A stretch of 64,000 nucleotides of DNA, from the NCBI GenBank assembly GCA_002428935.1, contig DIYG01000020.1:7733-71732 (forward strand), read 5' to 3'. This stretch comes from Halieaceae bacterium UBA6060. Its GTDB lineage: Bacteria; Pseudomonadota; Gammaproteobacteria; Pseudomonadales; Halieaceae. Positions within the stretch are counted from its first letter, which is position 1; each line of letters starts with the position of its first letter. Below, piece after piece: positions 1-8,654 of the stretch. The notes under the pieces were generated by a model. It saw only the letters and a list, made by a program, of their open reading frames with translations, had not been told where the DNA came from and ran no database searches. Both the position numbers and the translations under genes were made by a program.

Positions 1-407
1 GCCGTGAGCACACAGAAACCAATACCTACGCCGATCTGGAAGGCAAGGCTGGCATCGGGGAAGAACAACTGTTTGAGGATCACGGAGAACAGCACGGCAA
101 TGGACGGAACCCACACCGCCGTATTGATCCAGTAGCACCAGGTAATGCGTGAGCCCCAGCGCCGACCAAAGGCATCTCGTATCCAGGCGTAGACGCCGCC
201 CTGTTCGGGATAGGAGCATCCCAACTCAGCGCTGATCAAGCAAAAGGGCAACAGAAAGACGATGCTCAGCAATATCCACCAGCTGATGCTAGAGGCGCCG
301 ATGGACGCGGCCTGGGCCAGGGTGTCGGGCAGTAGGATGGCGGTAACCGTAAACAACACCATATCCCGCAGGCGCAGGGTTTTCTGGTGAACCACTCCTT
401 CGGTCAT
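1..407 (-). CDS. APC-family amino acid permease, N-terminal part (cut by window edge)
   Basis: About 135 residues can be read on the minus strand from an ATG at 405-407 to the window start with no stop. The protein begins with a short polar stretch, then a first membrane helix (ending LPDTLAQAASIGASS), a second helix (WWILLSIVFLLPFCLISAEL), and the segment SYPEQGGVYAWIRDAFGRRWG. The last is the classic consensus of amino acid-polyamine-organocation transporters between helices 2 and 3. The substrate cannot be told from this part. A polyamine or amino acid would suit the aminotransferase and the agmatine genes further along, but that is inference. It is divergent from galM. The family is about 450-500 residues, so roughly 70% of the gene lies outside. 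Confidence 0.75.
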   Translation of the reverse strand, partial: MTEGVVHQKTLRLRDMVLFTVTAILLPDTLAQAASIGASSISWWILLSIVFLLPFCLISAELGCSYPEQGGVYAWIRDAFGRRWGSRITWCYWINTAVWVPSIAVLFSVILKQLFFPDASLAFQIGVGIGFCVLT

Positions 408-600
408 CGCGTGCACTCTTGGCCGGGGGATACCGCTAGTTCGCAGTGTGCGAGAGCTACCGCTGGACCGCAAGCGGCGTGAGTCGAACACTCGGCGCGG
501 CCAAGAGCAGTGTCGCGGGCATGGTCACGCTTACTTTTAAGGTGGCACGTCTCGCCCAAGCGCGGCTGTGGTACAAGAGGTCTTGGCAAGAGAACCTGGG

Positions 601-1653
601 GTGCGAGCGGTGCAGCGTGAAGTTTTTGGTCAGTTGGCCGGTGGCGAAGAGGCGAGTCTCTTCACCCTGGAAAGCCCCGAAGGGTACCGCGCGCGGATCT
701 GTGATTTTGGTGCGACCCTGGTTTCTTTAGAGGTTCCTGATCATCAGGGTGTTCTCGGCGATGTGGTGCTGGGCTACCACCGCTTGCAGGACTACGAGGA
801 TAACCCCGCTTATCTCGGCGCAACCATTGGCCGGGTGGCCGGACGCATTCCCGGCGGCCAGTTTACCGTGGATGGCAAGTGCCACAGCGTCGGTTGCAAC
901 AGTGAAGACTTCTGTTTGCATGGAGGCGAGCGTGGATTCAGTCATCGACTCTGGACCGTTTGCAGTGAGGAAACCAGCTGCTTTCCCCAACAGCCAACGG
1001 TAGTTGAAAGCATCGAGTTGGCCCTGCGCGAGACGGCGCCCGTTAACGGGTTCCCAGGCACCGTGGATTGTCGCGTCCGCTACTCCCTGAACGAACGCGG
1101 CGTGTTAGCCATCGACTATTGGGCGCGAAGCACCCATCGCACGCCGTTTAATCCCACCCATCACAGCTATTTCAATTTGGCGGGTCAGGGCGATGTGCAA
1201 GAACACACGGTGCAGCTTGCATGCTCCGAGTACGTGGTTTCGGTGACGCAGGAACGTCGTCCCGTAGAAGCGGGCTTCAACGATTATCGCCGGGGTTTAC
1301 GTCTGAAAGACCAGGGCGATTTGCTCGTGGATAACGGGGACTTCTTTGCTTACTTGCCAGGGGCGCGCACGACGGCGCCTCGCTTTGCCGCCCGGGTAAG
1401 CGAACCCACGCGCGGACGTGTAATGGAGGTTCACACCACGGAACCGGGTATCGTGTTCTACGCTGGCCTGGCTTTGGGTGACGGAGCAGCGCCCCCAGGG
1501 AAAGGCGGTGTAGCTTACGCTGCGCTGGCTGGTCTGTGTCTCGAAACGCAGGACTACGCCAATAGCATCAACCGGCCAGATCTCGGCCGGGCGATCCTCG
1601 ACGCCGACGAGACCTTTCGGTCTCGCACGGAGTATCGTTTCGGCGTGGCTTAG
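601..1653 (+). CDS. galM: aldose 1-epimerase (mutarotase)
   Basis: Interconverts alpha and beta anomers of galactose/glucose in the cytoplasm. The family signatures are clear: GATIGRVAGRI near the N-terminus, the NPTHHSYFNL block holding a catalytic histidine, and LCLETQDYANSINRPDL holding the catalytic glutamate near the C-terminus. The frame is open from a GTG at 568, but the GTG at 601 gives about 350 residues, the usual family length, and has a purine-rich stretch (AAGAGAA) upstream; the start is uncertain. No signal peptide is seen, unlike periplasmic mutarotases. No other Leloir-pathway genes are in the window. It ends 10 bases from the convergent aminotransferase. Confidence 0.88.
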   Translation: MRAVQREVFGQLAGGEEASLFTLESPEGYRARICDFGATLVSLEVPDHQGVLGDVVLGYHRLQDYEDNPAYLGATIGRVAGRIPGGQFTVDGKCHSVGCNSEDFCLHGGERGFSHRLWTVCSEETSCFPQQPTVVESIELALRETAPVNGFPGTVDCRVRYSLNERGVLAIDYWARSTHRTPFNPTHHSYFNLAGQGDVQEHTVQLACSEYVVSVTQERRPVEAGFNDYRRGLRLKDQGDLLVDNGDFFAYLPGARTTAPRFAARVSEPTRGRVMEVHTTEPGIVFYAGLALGDGAAPPGKGGVAYAALAGLCLETQDYANSINRPDLGRAILDADETFRSRTEYRFGVA

Positions 1654-1663
1654 TCCCCGTAAC

Positions 1664-3034
1664 TTAGGCGACGCCGTGGTGGGCCGCGGTGGCGTCCAGG
1701 GCCACGCCGAGCTTCTCGATCAGCAGGTCGATATGCTCGTGCTCGCAGATTAGCGGGGGCGCCATGATCATGGCATCGCCAGTCTGGCGAACCATCAAGC
1801 CGTGATTGTTCGCTGTGTCTCGGCAGAACACGGCGGCACCGGATTCTGGGGCCAGCCGCTCCCGGGTCTCTTTGTCACGGACCAGTTCCACGGCGGCAAA
1901 GCTACCGCGACCGCGGATCTGACCGACGATGGGGTGCTCGGCAAAGGTCTGGAGCTTGTCCTGGAAGTAGGGCGCCAGGTGTTCGGCGGCGCGTTCAATG
2001 ACCTTTTCCTGATGGAGTATTTCCAGGGTTGCGAGGCCCGCAGCGCAGGAAGCGGGGTGGCCGGAGTAGGTCAGGCCGTGGGCGAACTCGCCGCCACCGG
2101 CGGTGAGAACCTCGGCTACGGTGTCGGAAATAAGCACGCCACCGAGAGGCATATAGCCGTTGGTGACCGCCTTGGCGAAGGTCATGAGGTGCGGCTTCAT
2201 GCCGTAGGTCTGACTACCCCACCATTCGCCGGTGCGGCCAAAACCGCAGATCACTTCATCGGCGATGAGCAGAATATCGCGCTCATCGCAGATGCGCTGA
2301 AGCTCCGGCCAGTAGCTGTCTGGGGGGATGATTACACCGCCCGCGCCCTGGACGGGCTCGGCGATAAAGGCCGCAACGCGGTGCTCGCCCAACTCATCGA
2401 TCTTGGCTTCCAACTCCCGGGCGACGCGAATACCAAAGCTGGTTTCGTCCTCCCCCGGCTCGCTGACTTCAAACCAGTGGGGCTGATTGATGTGGTGGAC
2501 GTAGTTCAGGCCGATGGCCTGTTCGTGCATGGCTTTCATGCCACCCAGGGAGGCCGCCGCCAGAGTGCTGCCGTGATAGGCGTTCTTGCGGCTAATAATC
2601 AGCTTCTTCTCGGGTTTGCCCAGCAGATCAAAGTAGCGATGTACCAGCTTGATGTTGGTGTCATTGGCTTCTGAGCCGGAGTTGGTAAAGAAAACGTGTT
2701 CGAAACCCTCCGGGGCGACTTCCGCCAGAGCCGCGGCCAATTCCACGGAAGGTTGGTTCGCGCAGCGAAAGAAGTTGTTGTAATAGGGCAGTTCCTTCAT
2801 CTGCTCGAAGACCGCCTCCTTAATGCGGTCCTGGCTGTAGCCCAGATTGCAGCACCACAGCCCCGACATGCCATCGAGCATGGCGTTGTTGTCGCTGTCG
2901 TAGATGAACACGCCTTCGGCACGATTGAAGATGCGACCGCCGTTATTGGCGTAGTCATGAAAGTCTGTAAAGGGGTGCAGGTGATGGGCCTGGTCGAGGG
3001 CGCGGAGGCTTTCGGTATTGACGCTCGTGTTCAT
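1664..3034 (-). CDS. class III PLP aminotransferase (omega-amino acid/diamine:pyruvate type)
   Basis: Fold-type I PLP enzyme of the class III (ornithine/omega-amino acid) group, about 456 residues. Visible motifs are GSEANDTNIKLVHRY (phosphate cup), YHGST, the EPVQGAGGVIIPP block, LIADEVICGFGRTGEW with the PLP aspartate, and FAKAVTNGYMPLGGV with the PLP-binding lysine. The start at 3034 is chosen because AGGAGAT lies just upstream; the frame is open 9 codons further. The closest subtype by eye is putrescine/beta-alanine:pyruvate aminotransferase (SpuC-like). It could take putrescine made by the agmatine genes at 16-19 kb, but it sits 11 kb away with no shared operon, so the substrate is inference. 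Confidence 0.88.
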   Translation of the reverse strand: MNTSVNTESLRALDQAHHLHPFTDFHDYANNGGRIFNRAEGVFIYDSDNNAMLDGMSGLWCCNLGYSQDRIKEAVFEQMKELPYYNNFFRCANQPSVELAAALAEVAPEGFEHVFFTNSGSEANDTNIKLVHRYFDLLGKPEKKLIISRKNAYHGSTLAAASLGGMKAMHEQAIGLNYVHHINQPHWFEVSEPGEDETSFGIRVARELEAKIDELGEHRVAAFIAEPVQGAGGVIIPPDSYWPELQRICDERDILLIADEVICGFGRTGEWWGSQTYGMKPHLMTFAKAVTNGYMPLGGVLISDTVAEVLTAGGGEFAHGLTYSGHPASCAAGLATLEILHQEKVIERAAEHLAPYFQDKLQTFAEHPIVGQIRGRGSFAAVELVRDKETRERLAPESGAAVFCRDTANNHGLMVRQTGDAMIMAPPLICEHEHIDLLIEKLGVALDATAAHHGVA

Positions 3035-3187
3035 GGCTAAGATCTCCTGCTGGGCATCCACGCGTATGCAGCGATGCTATATTCGACTTCTTCCAGCTGG
3101 CAGTCTGGCACAGCTGGCTTTGAGAGCCATTACCCCAAAGGTGTTGCGCTTCCACGGTGGCGCGCACCAAAGAAAGAGAGAAAACCT

Positions 3188-4120
3188 GTGACCTATTTCA
3201 ATTGCGACGATGCTCCCTGCTCCGAGGGCACTGGAGCTCCGACAGGCGCCCAGGGAGCGGCGCAGATCAGCCTGCGGATCGAGCCGCGGGAGAAAGATCT
3301 GGGGGAGTTCAGCGTACGGCGGGTGCTTCCCGCCGCGCGGCGGCGGATGCTGGGTCCCTTCGTGTTTTTTGATCACATGGGGCCGGCGGAGTTTCCTCCC
3401 GGGCGAGGCATTGACGTCAGGCCCCACCCGCATATCGGTATCGCAACCATCACCTATTTGTTCGAAGGTGAGATTCTCCACCGCGACAGCCTGGGCGTGG
3501 TGCAGCCGATCCATCCCGGAGCCATCAATCTGATGACGGCGGGTCGCGGCATCGTTCACTCGGAAAGGCCGGGTCAGGATTTGGATCAGACTTCCCAGCT
3601 TCACGGGATCCAGTCCTGGATCGCCTTGCCTGCCGACGAGCAAGAAATTGCCCCCGCCTTTGATCACTATCCCGCCTCAGAACTGCCCGAGTGGGAAAAC
3701 GGCGGTGTTCGTTACCGTTTGATCATGGGAGAACTGGCCGGTCATCAATCGCCGGTCAAGACCTTCTCGCGGACCTTGTATGTCGATCTGGGCGTGGATG
3801 CAGGTGCGCGCAGCACCGTGCCCCTTACGGAGCAAGAGCATGCCCTCTATGTGGCCGAGGGCGCGCTGAGCGTGGATGGGGAACCGGTGCCGGCGGGGGT
3901 CATGGTGGTGCTGGAGGGCCAGGGCGCCGTGGAGCTAGCGGCGGAGGTGGCCACCTGTGCCTTGCTGATTGGCGGTGATCCTCTGGGCGAGCGGCACATG
4001 TACTGGAACTTCGTCAGCGATTCCCTGGAGCGTATTGAGAAGGCGAAGAGCGACTGGCGCAATGGAGAGTTCCCCAAGGTTCCCGGGGACGACGAGTTCA
4101 TTCCTCTGCCCGGTGAGTAA
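3188..4120 (+). CDS. pirin family protein
   Basis: Bicupin of the pirin family, about 310 residues. The N-terminal cupin carries the metal-site pattern RPHPHIGIATITYLFEGEILHRDSLG and the ligand Glu in TAGRGIVHSE. The C-terminal cupin has GVMVVLEG and LLIGGDPLGERHMYWNFVSDS, typical of the family end. Some pirins are quercetin dioxygenases or redox-sensing iron proteins; the reaction here cannot be told. The start is the GTG at 3188 (GAGAG upstream); an open frame to 3074 exists but has no family-like sequence. It is five bases ahead of the KefF-like gene and probably in one operon with it and KefC, which suggests an electrophile or oxidative stress role. Confidence 0.87.
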   Translation: MTYFNCDDAPCSEGTGAPTGAQGAAQISLRIEPREKDLGEFSVRRVLPAARRRMLGPFVFFDHMGPAEFPPGRGIDVRPHPHIGIATITYLFEGEILHRDSLGVVQPIHPGAINLMTAGRGIVHSERPGQDLDQTSQLHGIQSWIALPADEQEIAPAFDHYPASELPEWENGGVRYRLIMGELAGHQSPVKTFSRTLYVDLGVDAGARSTVPLTEQEHALYVAEGALSVDGEPVPAGVMVVLEGQGAVELAAEVATCALLIGGDPLGERHMYWNFVSDSLERIEKAKSDWRNGEFPKVPGDDEFIPLPGE

Positions 4121-4125
4121 CGGCT

Positions 4126-4752
4126 ATGACCCAGCGGCGTATTCTTGTGCTTTTTGCTCACCCCTCTCTGGAGCGCTCCGAGATCAACAGCGAGCTGTTG
4201 CCTGCAGCGCAGGCTCATCCGAGCACAACGGTAGTCGACCTCTACGCCGAGTATCCCGACTATCGTATCGACATAGATCGGGAACAGCGTCGATTGTGTG
4301 AACACGACGTGGTGATGTTTCTCTTTCCCCTGTTTTGGTATTCCACACCGGCGTTGTTAAAAGAGTGGCAGGACCTGGTTCTGGAGCACGGCTTCGCTTA
4401 CGGCAGCGAGGGGCGTGCACTGGCCGGTAAATACTTCATCGCTGCCTGTAGCGCCGGGGGTGCGGGTTACGCCTACGACGCCGAGGGTTACAACCGTTTT
4501 ACCTTACGTGAGTTATTGCGACCCCTGGAGCAGACCGCGAACCTTTGCCACATGCGTTATTTGCCACCCTTTGCGCTCTTCAGCTCTCGTACCGCTCTAA
4601 AAGAAGGGCGTCTGGCGGCCCATCGCGAAGCCTTCGTTGGGCTTTTGGATCAGCTCTCTCAGGGTTCCCTGGAGGACTGGGAGCGGAGTGAGGCCTGCAC
4701 CGTGAACGACAGCCTGACACCCGGTGATTCCAAGGGGGTCGCGCCCTCATGA
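4126..4752 (+). CDS. kefF: KefF/KefG-type NAD(P)H quinone oxidoreductase (Kef ancillary subunit)
   Basis: Flavodoxin-fold quinone reductase, 208 residues, starting ILVLFAHPSLERSEIN, the FMN-phosphate loop of the NQO1/KefF group. FLFPLFWYSTPALLKEWQDLVLEHGFAYG is the second signature and GKYFIAACSAGG the third. KefF and KefG bind the Kef potassium efflux channel in the inner membrane and are needed for full activity; they also reduce quinones. The stop overlaps the start of the kefC-like gene by ATGA, so the two are translationally coupled, which strongly supports the assignment. Whether it is KefF- or KefG-like cannot be settled by eye. Confidence 0.88.
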   Translation: MTQRRILVLFAHPSLERSEINSELLPAAQAHPSTTVVDLYAEYPDYRIDIDREQRRLCEHDVVMFLFPLFWYSTPALLKEWQDLVLEHGFAYGSEGRALAGKYFIAACSAGGAGYAYDAEGYNRFTLRELLRPLEQTANLCHMRYLPPFALFSSRTALKEGRLAAHREAFVGLLDQLSQGSLEDWERSEACTVNDSLTPGDSKGVAPS

Positions 4753-6659
4753 CCGGTTTACTTCTGGAGGCCTTTGTTTATCTCGCTGCCGCGGTAATCG
4801 CCGTACCTCTGGCCAAGCGCCTTGGTCTGGGCTCGGTGCTCGGGTATCTGGTAGCCGGGGTGGTGATCGGCCCCGTGCTGGGGCTTGTGGGTTCGGAAGA
4901 GAGCGTGACCATTCAACACTACGCGGAGTTTGGCGTGGTGATGATGTTGTTTCTCGTTGGCCTCGAGTTAGAACCGGCCATGCTCTGGCGCATGCGTTCT
5001 CGCCTGCTGGGGCTGGGTGGTTTGCAAGTGGGTCTTACGGCATCGCTGTTTACCGCCATCGCCTGGCAGTTTGCGTTGGACTGGCGTACGGCCCTGGCCA
5101 TTGGCTTGCTGTTGTCTTTGTCGTCTACGGCGATTGTCCTGCAAACCTTTCAGGAGAAGGGTTTAAGTCGCTCCGAGGGAGCGCGCAGCGCATTTTCCGT
5201 GCTGTTGTTCCAGGACATCGCGGTGATTCCCATGCTCGCTCTCATTCCCCTGCTCGCTCTGCCAGAGCTTGCGGCCCACGGGGCGGGGCATGGAGACGGA
5301 GGCCATCACGAACTGAGCCTGGTGGCGGGTCTCTCCGGTTGGCTCTATGCCCTGGTGATCATCGCTTCCATCGCCGGTGTGATCGCTGCGGGGCACTTTT
5401 TATCGCGACCCCTGTTCCGCGCTATCGCCGCAACGGGTTTGCGCGAGGCATTTACCGCTGCCGCGTTGATGCTGGTAATTGGTATCGCGCTGTTGATGAG
5501 TCTCGTCGGCTTGTCGCCGGCTCTGGGTACGTTTCTCGCCGGTGTGGTGCTCGCCAACAGCGAGTTTCGCCACGAACTTGAGACGGATATAGAACCCTTC
5601 AAAGGGTTACTCCTGGGGCTGTTCTTTATCACCGTGGGCGCCGGCGTACAGTTCGCCGTGTTGGCTGAGCACATCGGCCTGGTGTTGGCTCTTACGGTCG
5701 GAGTGATTCTGTTAAAAGCGTTGCTGCTCTTCGCCCTGGCGGTCGTTTTTCGGGTGCGCCGCGCCGACGGTTGGTTGTTTACCCTAAGTCTCGCTCAGGC
5801 GGGGGAGTTCGGTTTTGTACTGATCAGTTACGCGGCGCAAAACAGCGTATTACCCACAGATCTCGTACCGGTGCTCTCCCTGGTGGTGGCCCTATCCATG
5901 TTTTTAACCCCCCTGCTATTTATCGCCTTTGATCGGCTGGTGTTACCGCGTTATGCGGCCAACGAGGAGCAGCGGGACGCGGACGTCATTGACGAACAGG
6001 GCACGGTGATCATTGTCGGTATCGGGCGCTTCGGACAGATCGTCAACCGAATGCTGCGGGCTAACCAGGTGCCGACGGTGGTGTTGGATCGCAACCCTCA
6101 GCAGATCGATAACATGCGTCAGGTGGGCATCAAGAGCTACTTTGGCGATGCAACCCGCCCAGATTTGCTCCATGCAGCTGGGATTGAGGATGCAGCTCTG
6201 GTGGTCATCGCCATGGACGACCAGGATCAGGCCGTGGAGTTAACGCGCCAGCTAAAGCATGCCCGCCCTGGGCTTAAAGTGTTGGCCCGCGCCTATGACC
6301 GCGGACACCTCTATGCTTTGCGTGACGCGGGTGCCGACTGGGTGGTCAGCGAAACCTATCACTCCGCCTTGGAACTCAGTAAACATGCTTTGCGAGGCCT
6401 TGAGTATCACCCCTTCCGCGCCGAGAAACTCGCCCATGCCTTTGACTTGGCAGAGACTCGAGGGCGGGATGCACTGTATGAGGAGTGGCTGGGCAAAGAC
6501 GAAGGCGAGCGCTACGGGAACAGCTTTCAGACTTTGTTCTTGGAGCTGGAAGAAGCTCTGGAACGCCTGATGATCACCGATCGCGACGACGGCCATGATC
6601 GCGGTGAGCGGGGCTGGACACCGCCACCGCCCCATTACACGGATTCCCTCAAAGACTGA
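4749..6659 (+). CDS. kefC: glutathione-regulated K+/H+ efflux antiporter, KefB/KefC type
   Basis: CPA2-family cation:proton antiporter with about 12 membrane helices in residues 1-385, then a cytosolic RCK/TrkA-N domain from about residue 415, whose Rossmann motif reads VIIVGIGRFGQIVNRML, followed by VLDRNP and YFGDATRPDLL. The helix-4 region with SLSSTAIVLQTFQEKGL and the helix with LAQAGEFGFVLISYA are family marks. Kef proteins release K+ and acidify the cytoplasm when glutathione adducts of electrophiles bind the RCK domain. A histidine-rich loop (GAGHGDGGHHE) near residue 180 is unusual. At 636 residues it is of family length. It is coupled to the upstream kefF by ATGA. Confidence 0.9.
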   Translation: MTGLLLEAFVYLAAAVIAVPLAKRLGLGSVLGYLVAGVVIGPVLGLVGSEESVTIQHYAEFGVVMMLFLVGLELEPAMLWRMRSRLLGLGGLQVGLTASLFTAIAWQFALDWRTALAIGLLLSLSSTAIVLQTFQEKGLSRSEGARSAFSVLLFQDIAVIPMLALIPLLALPELAAHGAGHGDGGHHELSLVAGLSGWLYALVIIASIAGVIAAGHFLSRPLFRAIAATGLREAFTAAALMLVIGIALLMSLVGLSPALGTFLAGVVLANSEFRHELETDIEPFKGLLLGLFFITVGAGVQFAVLAEHIGLVLALTVGVILLKALLLFALAVVFRVRRADGWLFTLSLAQAGEFGFVLISYAAQNSVLPTDLVPVLSLVVALSMFLTPLLFIAFDRLVLPRYAANEEQRDADVIDEQGTVIIVGIGRFGQIVNRMLRANQVPTVVLDRNPQQIDNMRQVGIKSYFGDATRPDLLHAAGIEDAALVVIAMDDQDQAVELTRQLKHARPGLKVLARAYDRGHLYALRDAGADWVVSETYHSALELSKHALRGLEYHPFRAEKLAHAFDLAETRGRDALYEEWLGKDEGERYGNSFQTLFLELEEALERLMITDRDDGHDRGERGWTPPPPHYTDSLKD

Positions 6660-6748
6660 TCCTGCACAGCGCTTCCTGACTTTCTGCACCGATGCTGCAC
6701 ATTGCCGTCCGAGACTTAGGGCAAGTCTTGTAGACGGAGTCGGTATCA

Positions 6749-8536
6749 ATGCCTAACACCATAAGGAAGTACTTACCGTCGGCACTCCTGGGGTTTTTGC
6801 TTGCCACCAGTGCCGTGGCCCAGACGCCGGAGGATGATCCTCCGGGACGGCAGGGGATTCGTGACACCATCGAAGCCGATCCAGACACGGAACGGGTGTC
6901 GCCGGTCCGTCGCATCCGCCGCAACTCGATCATCACAACCCCTCAGTTGTTTGCCCCCCTTGATGAGCCTGCCTTTGACGGGTATGAGAACAACCTCAAT
7001 GAGCCGTCGATGAATGCGGCCCATGAACTTCTCGCACGCTGGCTACCCAGTGCCTACGCCGATGGTGTGGCCGCCCTCGCGGGGGCGGATCGACCCAATC
7101 CCCGAGTGATCAGTAATGGCATCTTTGCCCAGTCTGAATCCCGGCCCAACGAGGCCGGGCTAACAGATTTTTTCTGGCAATGGGGGCAGTTCCTGGACCA
7201 CGACATCGATCTGACCGATGGGGTGGACCCGGCGGAGCCTGCGGATATTGCCATTCCCGTAGGCGACGCATTCTTCGATCCCCTGGCGACGGGGGATGCG
7301 GTCCTACCTTTTAACCGTTCTCTCTACGATCGCGATACGGGAACCGGGGTTAGTAACCCCCGGCAACAGATCAACGAGATAACTGGGTGGATCGATGGTT
7401 CGCAGATTTACGGATCGGATATGGACCGCGCCGACCGATTGCGTACCCACGATGGCACGGGGCGAATGCGCATGAGCCGAAACCGTCTCTTACCGTTGGA
7501 GTCTCCCGACGACGACAATGCCGGAGGTAACACGCCCGGTATGTTCCTCGCCGGCGACATTCGCGCCAATGAGCAGGTGGGGCTCACGGCGATGCATACG
7601 CTGTTTGTCCGCGAGCACAATCGCCTGGCGGAGCGTCTTGGGCAGCGCACTCCCGGTCTGAGCGGTGAAGAGATCTATCAGCGTAGCCGGGCCCTGGTCA
7701 CCGCGCAGCTCCAGGTGATTACCTATCGGGAGTTTCTACCTCGTCTCCTCGGTGTCGGGGCGATTCCCCCCTACGAGGGTTATGACCCCAATGTGGACGC
7801 GCGGATCATGAATAGCTTTTCCACAGCGGCGTTTCGGTTCGGGCACAGTCTTCTGAGTCCACAGCTTTTGCGCCTGAATGCGGATGGCACGGAACACGAA
7901 AGCGGGCACCTGGCGCTGCGCGCGGCGTTCTTTGCCCCCCACGAGCTTATCGATCATGGCATCGAGCCTATTCTGCGCGGGCTGGCCGAGCAGGTATGCC
8001 AGCAACTGGATGCGCAGGTTATCGATGATGTGCGCAATTTTCTGTTTGGACGACCGGGCGCCGGGGGCTTTGACCTGGTGGCCCTTAATATCCAGCGCGG
8101 GCGGGATCACGGTCTGCCCAGCTACAACGCTGCGCGAGTTGCCGCCGGGTTAGATCCCGTTACCAGTTTCGACGACATAAGCCGGGATGAGTCCCTGCGT
8201 GAGCAATTGCGGGAGACCTACGGCACAGTTTCTGCCCTTGATCTTTGGGTCGGTGGCCTCGCCGAAGATCATCTGTCGGGTGCTCAGGTGGGCCCGTTGT
8301 TTCACGCGATGCTGGTTCGACAGTTCACGGCCCTGCGCGATGGGGACCGGTTCTGGTACGAAAACCGCTTCGGCCCCGACACGGTTAGGTCCCTGGAGGA
8401 AACGCGTCTGGCGCATGTGATTCGACGCAATACGCGTATCGCTGAAGAGCTACCGAGCGATGTGTTCGTAGCGGGTCTTGAGGCATCGACGCCTACCCGA
8501 GGCCCATCGGGCAGAGACCTGGAGAACCGACGATAA
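6749..8536 (+). CDS. secreted animal-type heme peroxidase (peroxidase-cyclooxygenase superfamily)
   Basis: 595 residues with a clear signal peptide (hydrophobic core then SAVAQ near residue 25). The distal site reads FFWQWGQFLDHDIDL (His near residue 151). The middle holds GWIDGSQIYGSD, the MHTLFVREHNRLAE block with the catalytic Arg region, and the proximal heme ligand lies in FRFGHSLL near residue 367. The NIQRGRDHGLPSYN block closes the domain. These match the myeloperoxidase/peroxidasin fold (An_peroxidase), seen in scattered marine bacteria. It probably oxidises halides or thiocyanate, or phenols, outside the cytoplasm; the substrate is not shown by the sequence. It stands alone, followed by a hairpin at 8578. 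Confidence 0.9.
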   Translation: MPNTIRKYLPSALLGFLLATSAVAQTPEDDPPGRQGIRDTIEADPDTERVSPVRRIRRNSIITTPQLFAPLDEPAFDGYENNLNEPSMNAAHELLARWLPSAYADGVAALAGADRPNPRVISNGIFAQSESRPNEAGLTDFFWQWGQFLDHDIDLTDGVDPAEPADIAIPVGDAFFDPLATGDAVLPFNRSLYDRDTGTGVSNPRQQINEITGWIDGSQIYGSDMDRADRLRTHDGTGRMRMSRNRLLPLESPDDDNAGGNTPGMFLAGDIRANEQVGLTAMHTLFVREHNRLAERLGQRTPGLSGEEIYQRSRALVTAQLQVITYREFLPRLLGVGAIPPYEGYDPNVDARIMNSFSTAAFRFGHSLLSPQLLRLNADGTEHESGHLALRAAFFAPHELIDHGIEPILRGLAEQVCQQLDAQVIDDVRNFLFGRPGAGGFDLVALNIQRGRDHGLPSYNAARVAAGLDPVTSFDDISRDESLREQLRETYGTVSALDLWVGGLAEDHLSGAQVGPLFHAMLVRQFTALRDGDRFWYENRFGPDTVRSLEETRLAHVIRRNTRIAEELPSDVFVAGLEASTPTRGPSGRDLENRR

Positions 8537-8577
8537 GGTAAACCTCGAAGGTGAGGCAGGAGTTACGCACTACAAAT

Positions 8578-8608
8578 AAGCCCGACGCTCTTTCGAGGGC
8601 CGGGCTTT
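8578..8608. terminator. hairpin between convergent genes
   Basis: AAGCCCG and CGGGCTT arms separated by 16 bases, ending in TTT. It lies between the convergent peroxidase and TonB receptor genes and probably ends transcription for the peroxidase and perhaps both. The T-run is short. Confidence 0.5.
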
Positions 8609-8654
8609 GGTGCCAGATTTTTGTGCCAGGTGTTTGGTGCTAGATCAGTCTTCC

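Noticed and set aside
1802..2674. Long open frame on the plus strand, opposite the aminotransferase
   Set aside because: It mirrors a strongly conserved enzyme on the other strand; GC-rich third positions open antisense frames. No family is recognisable.
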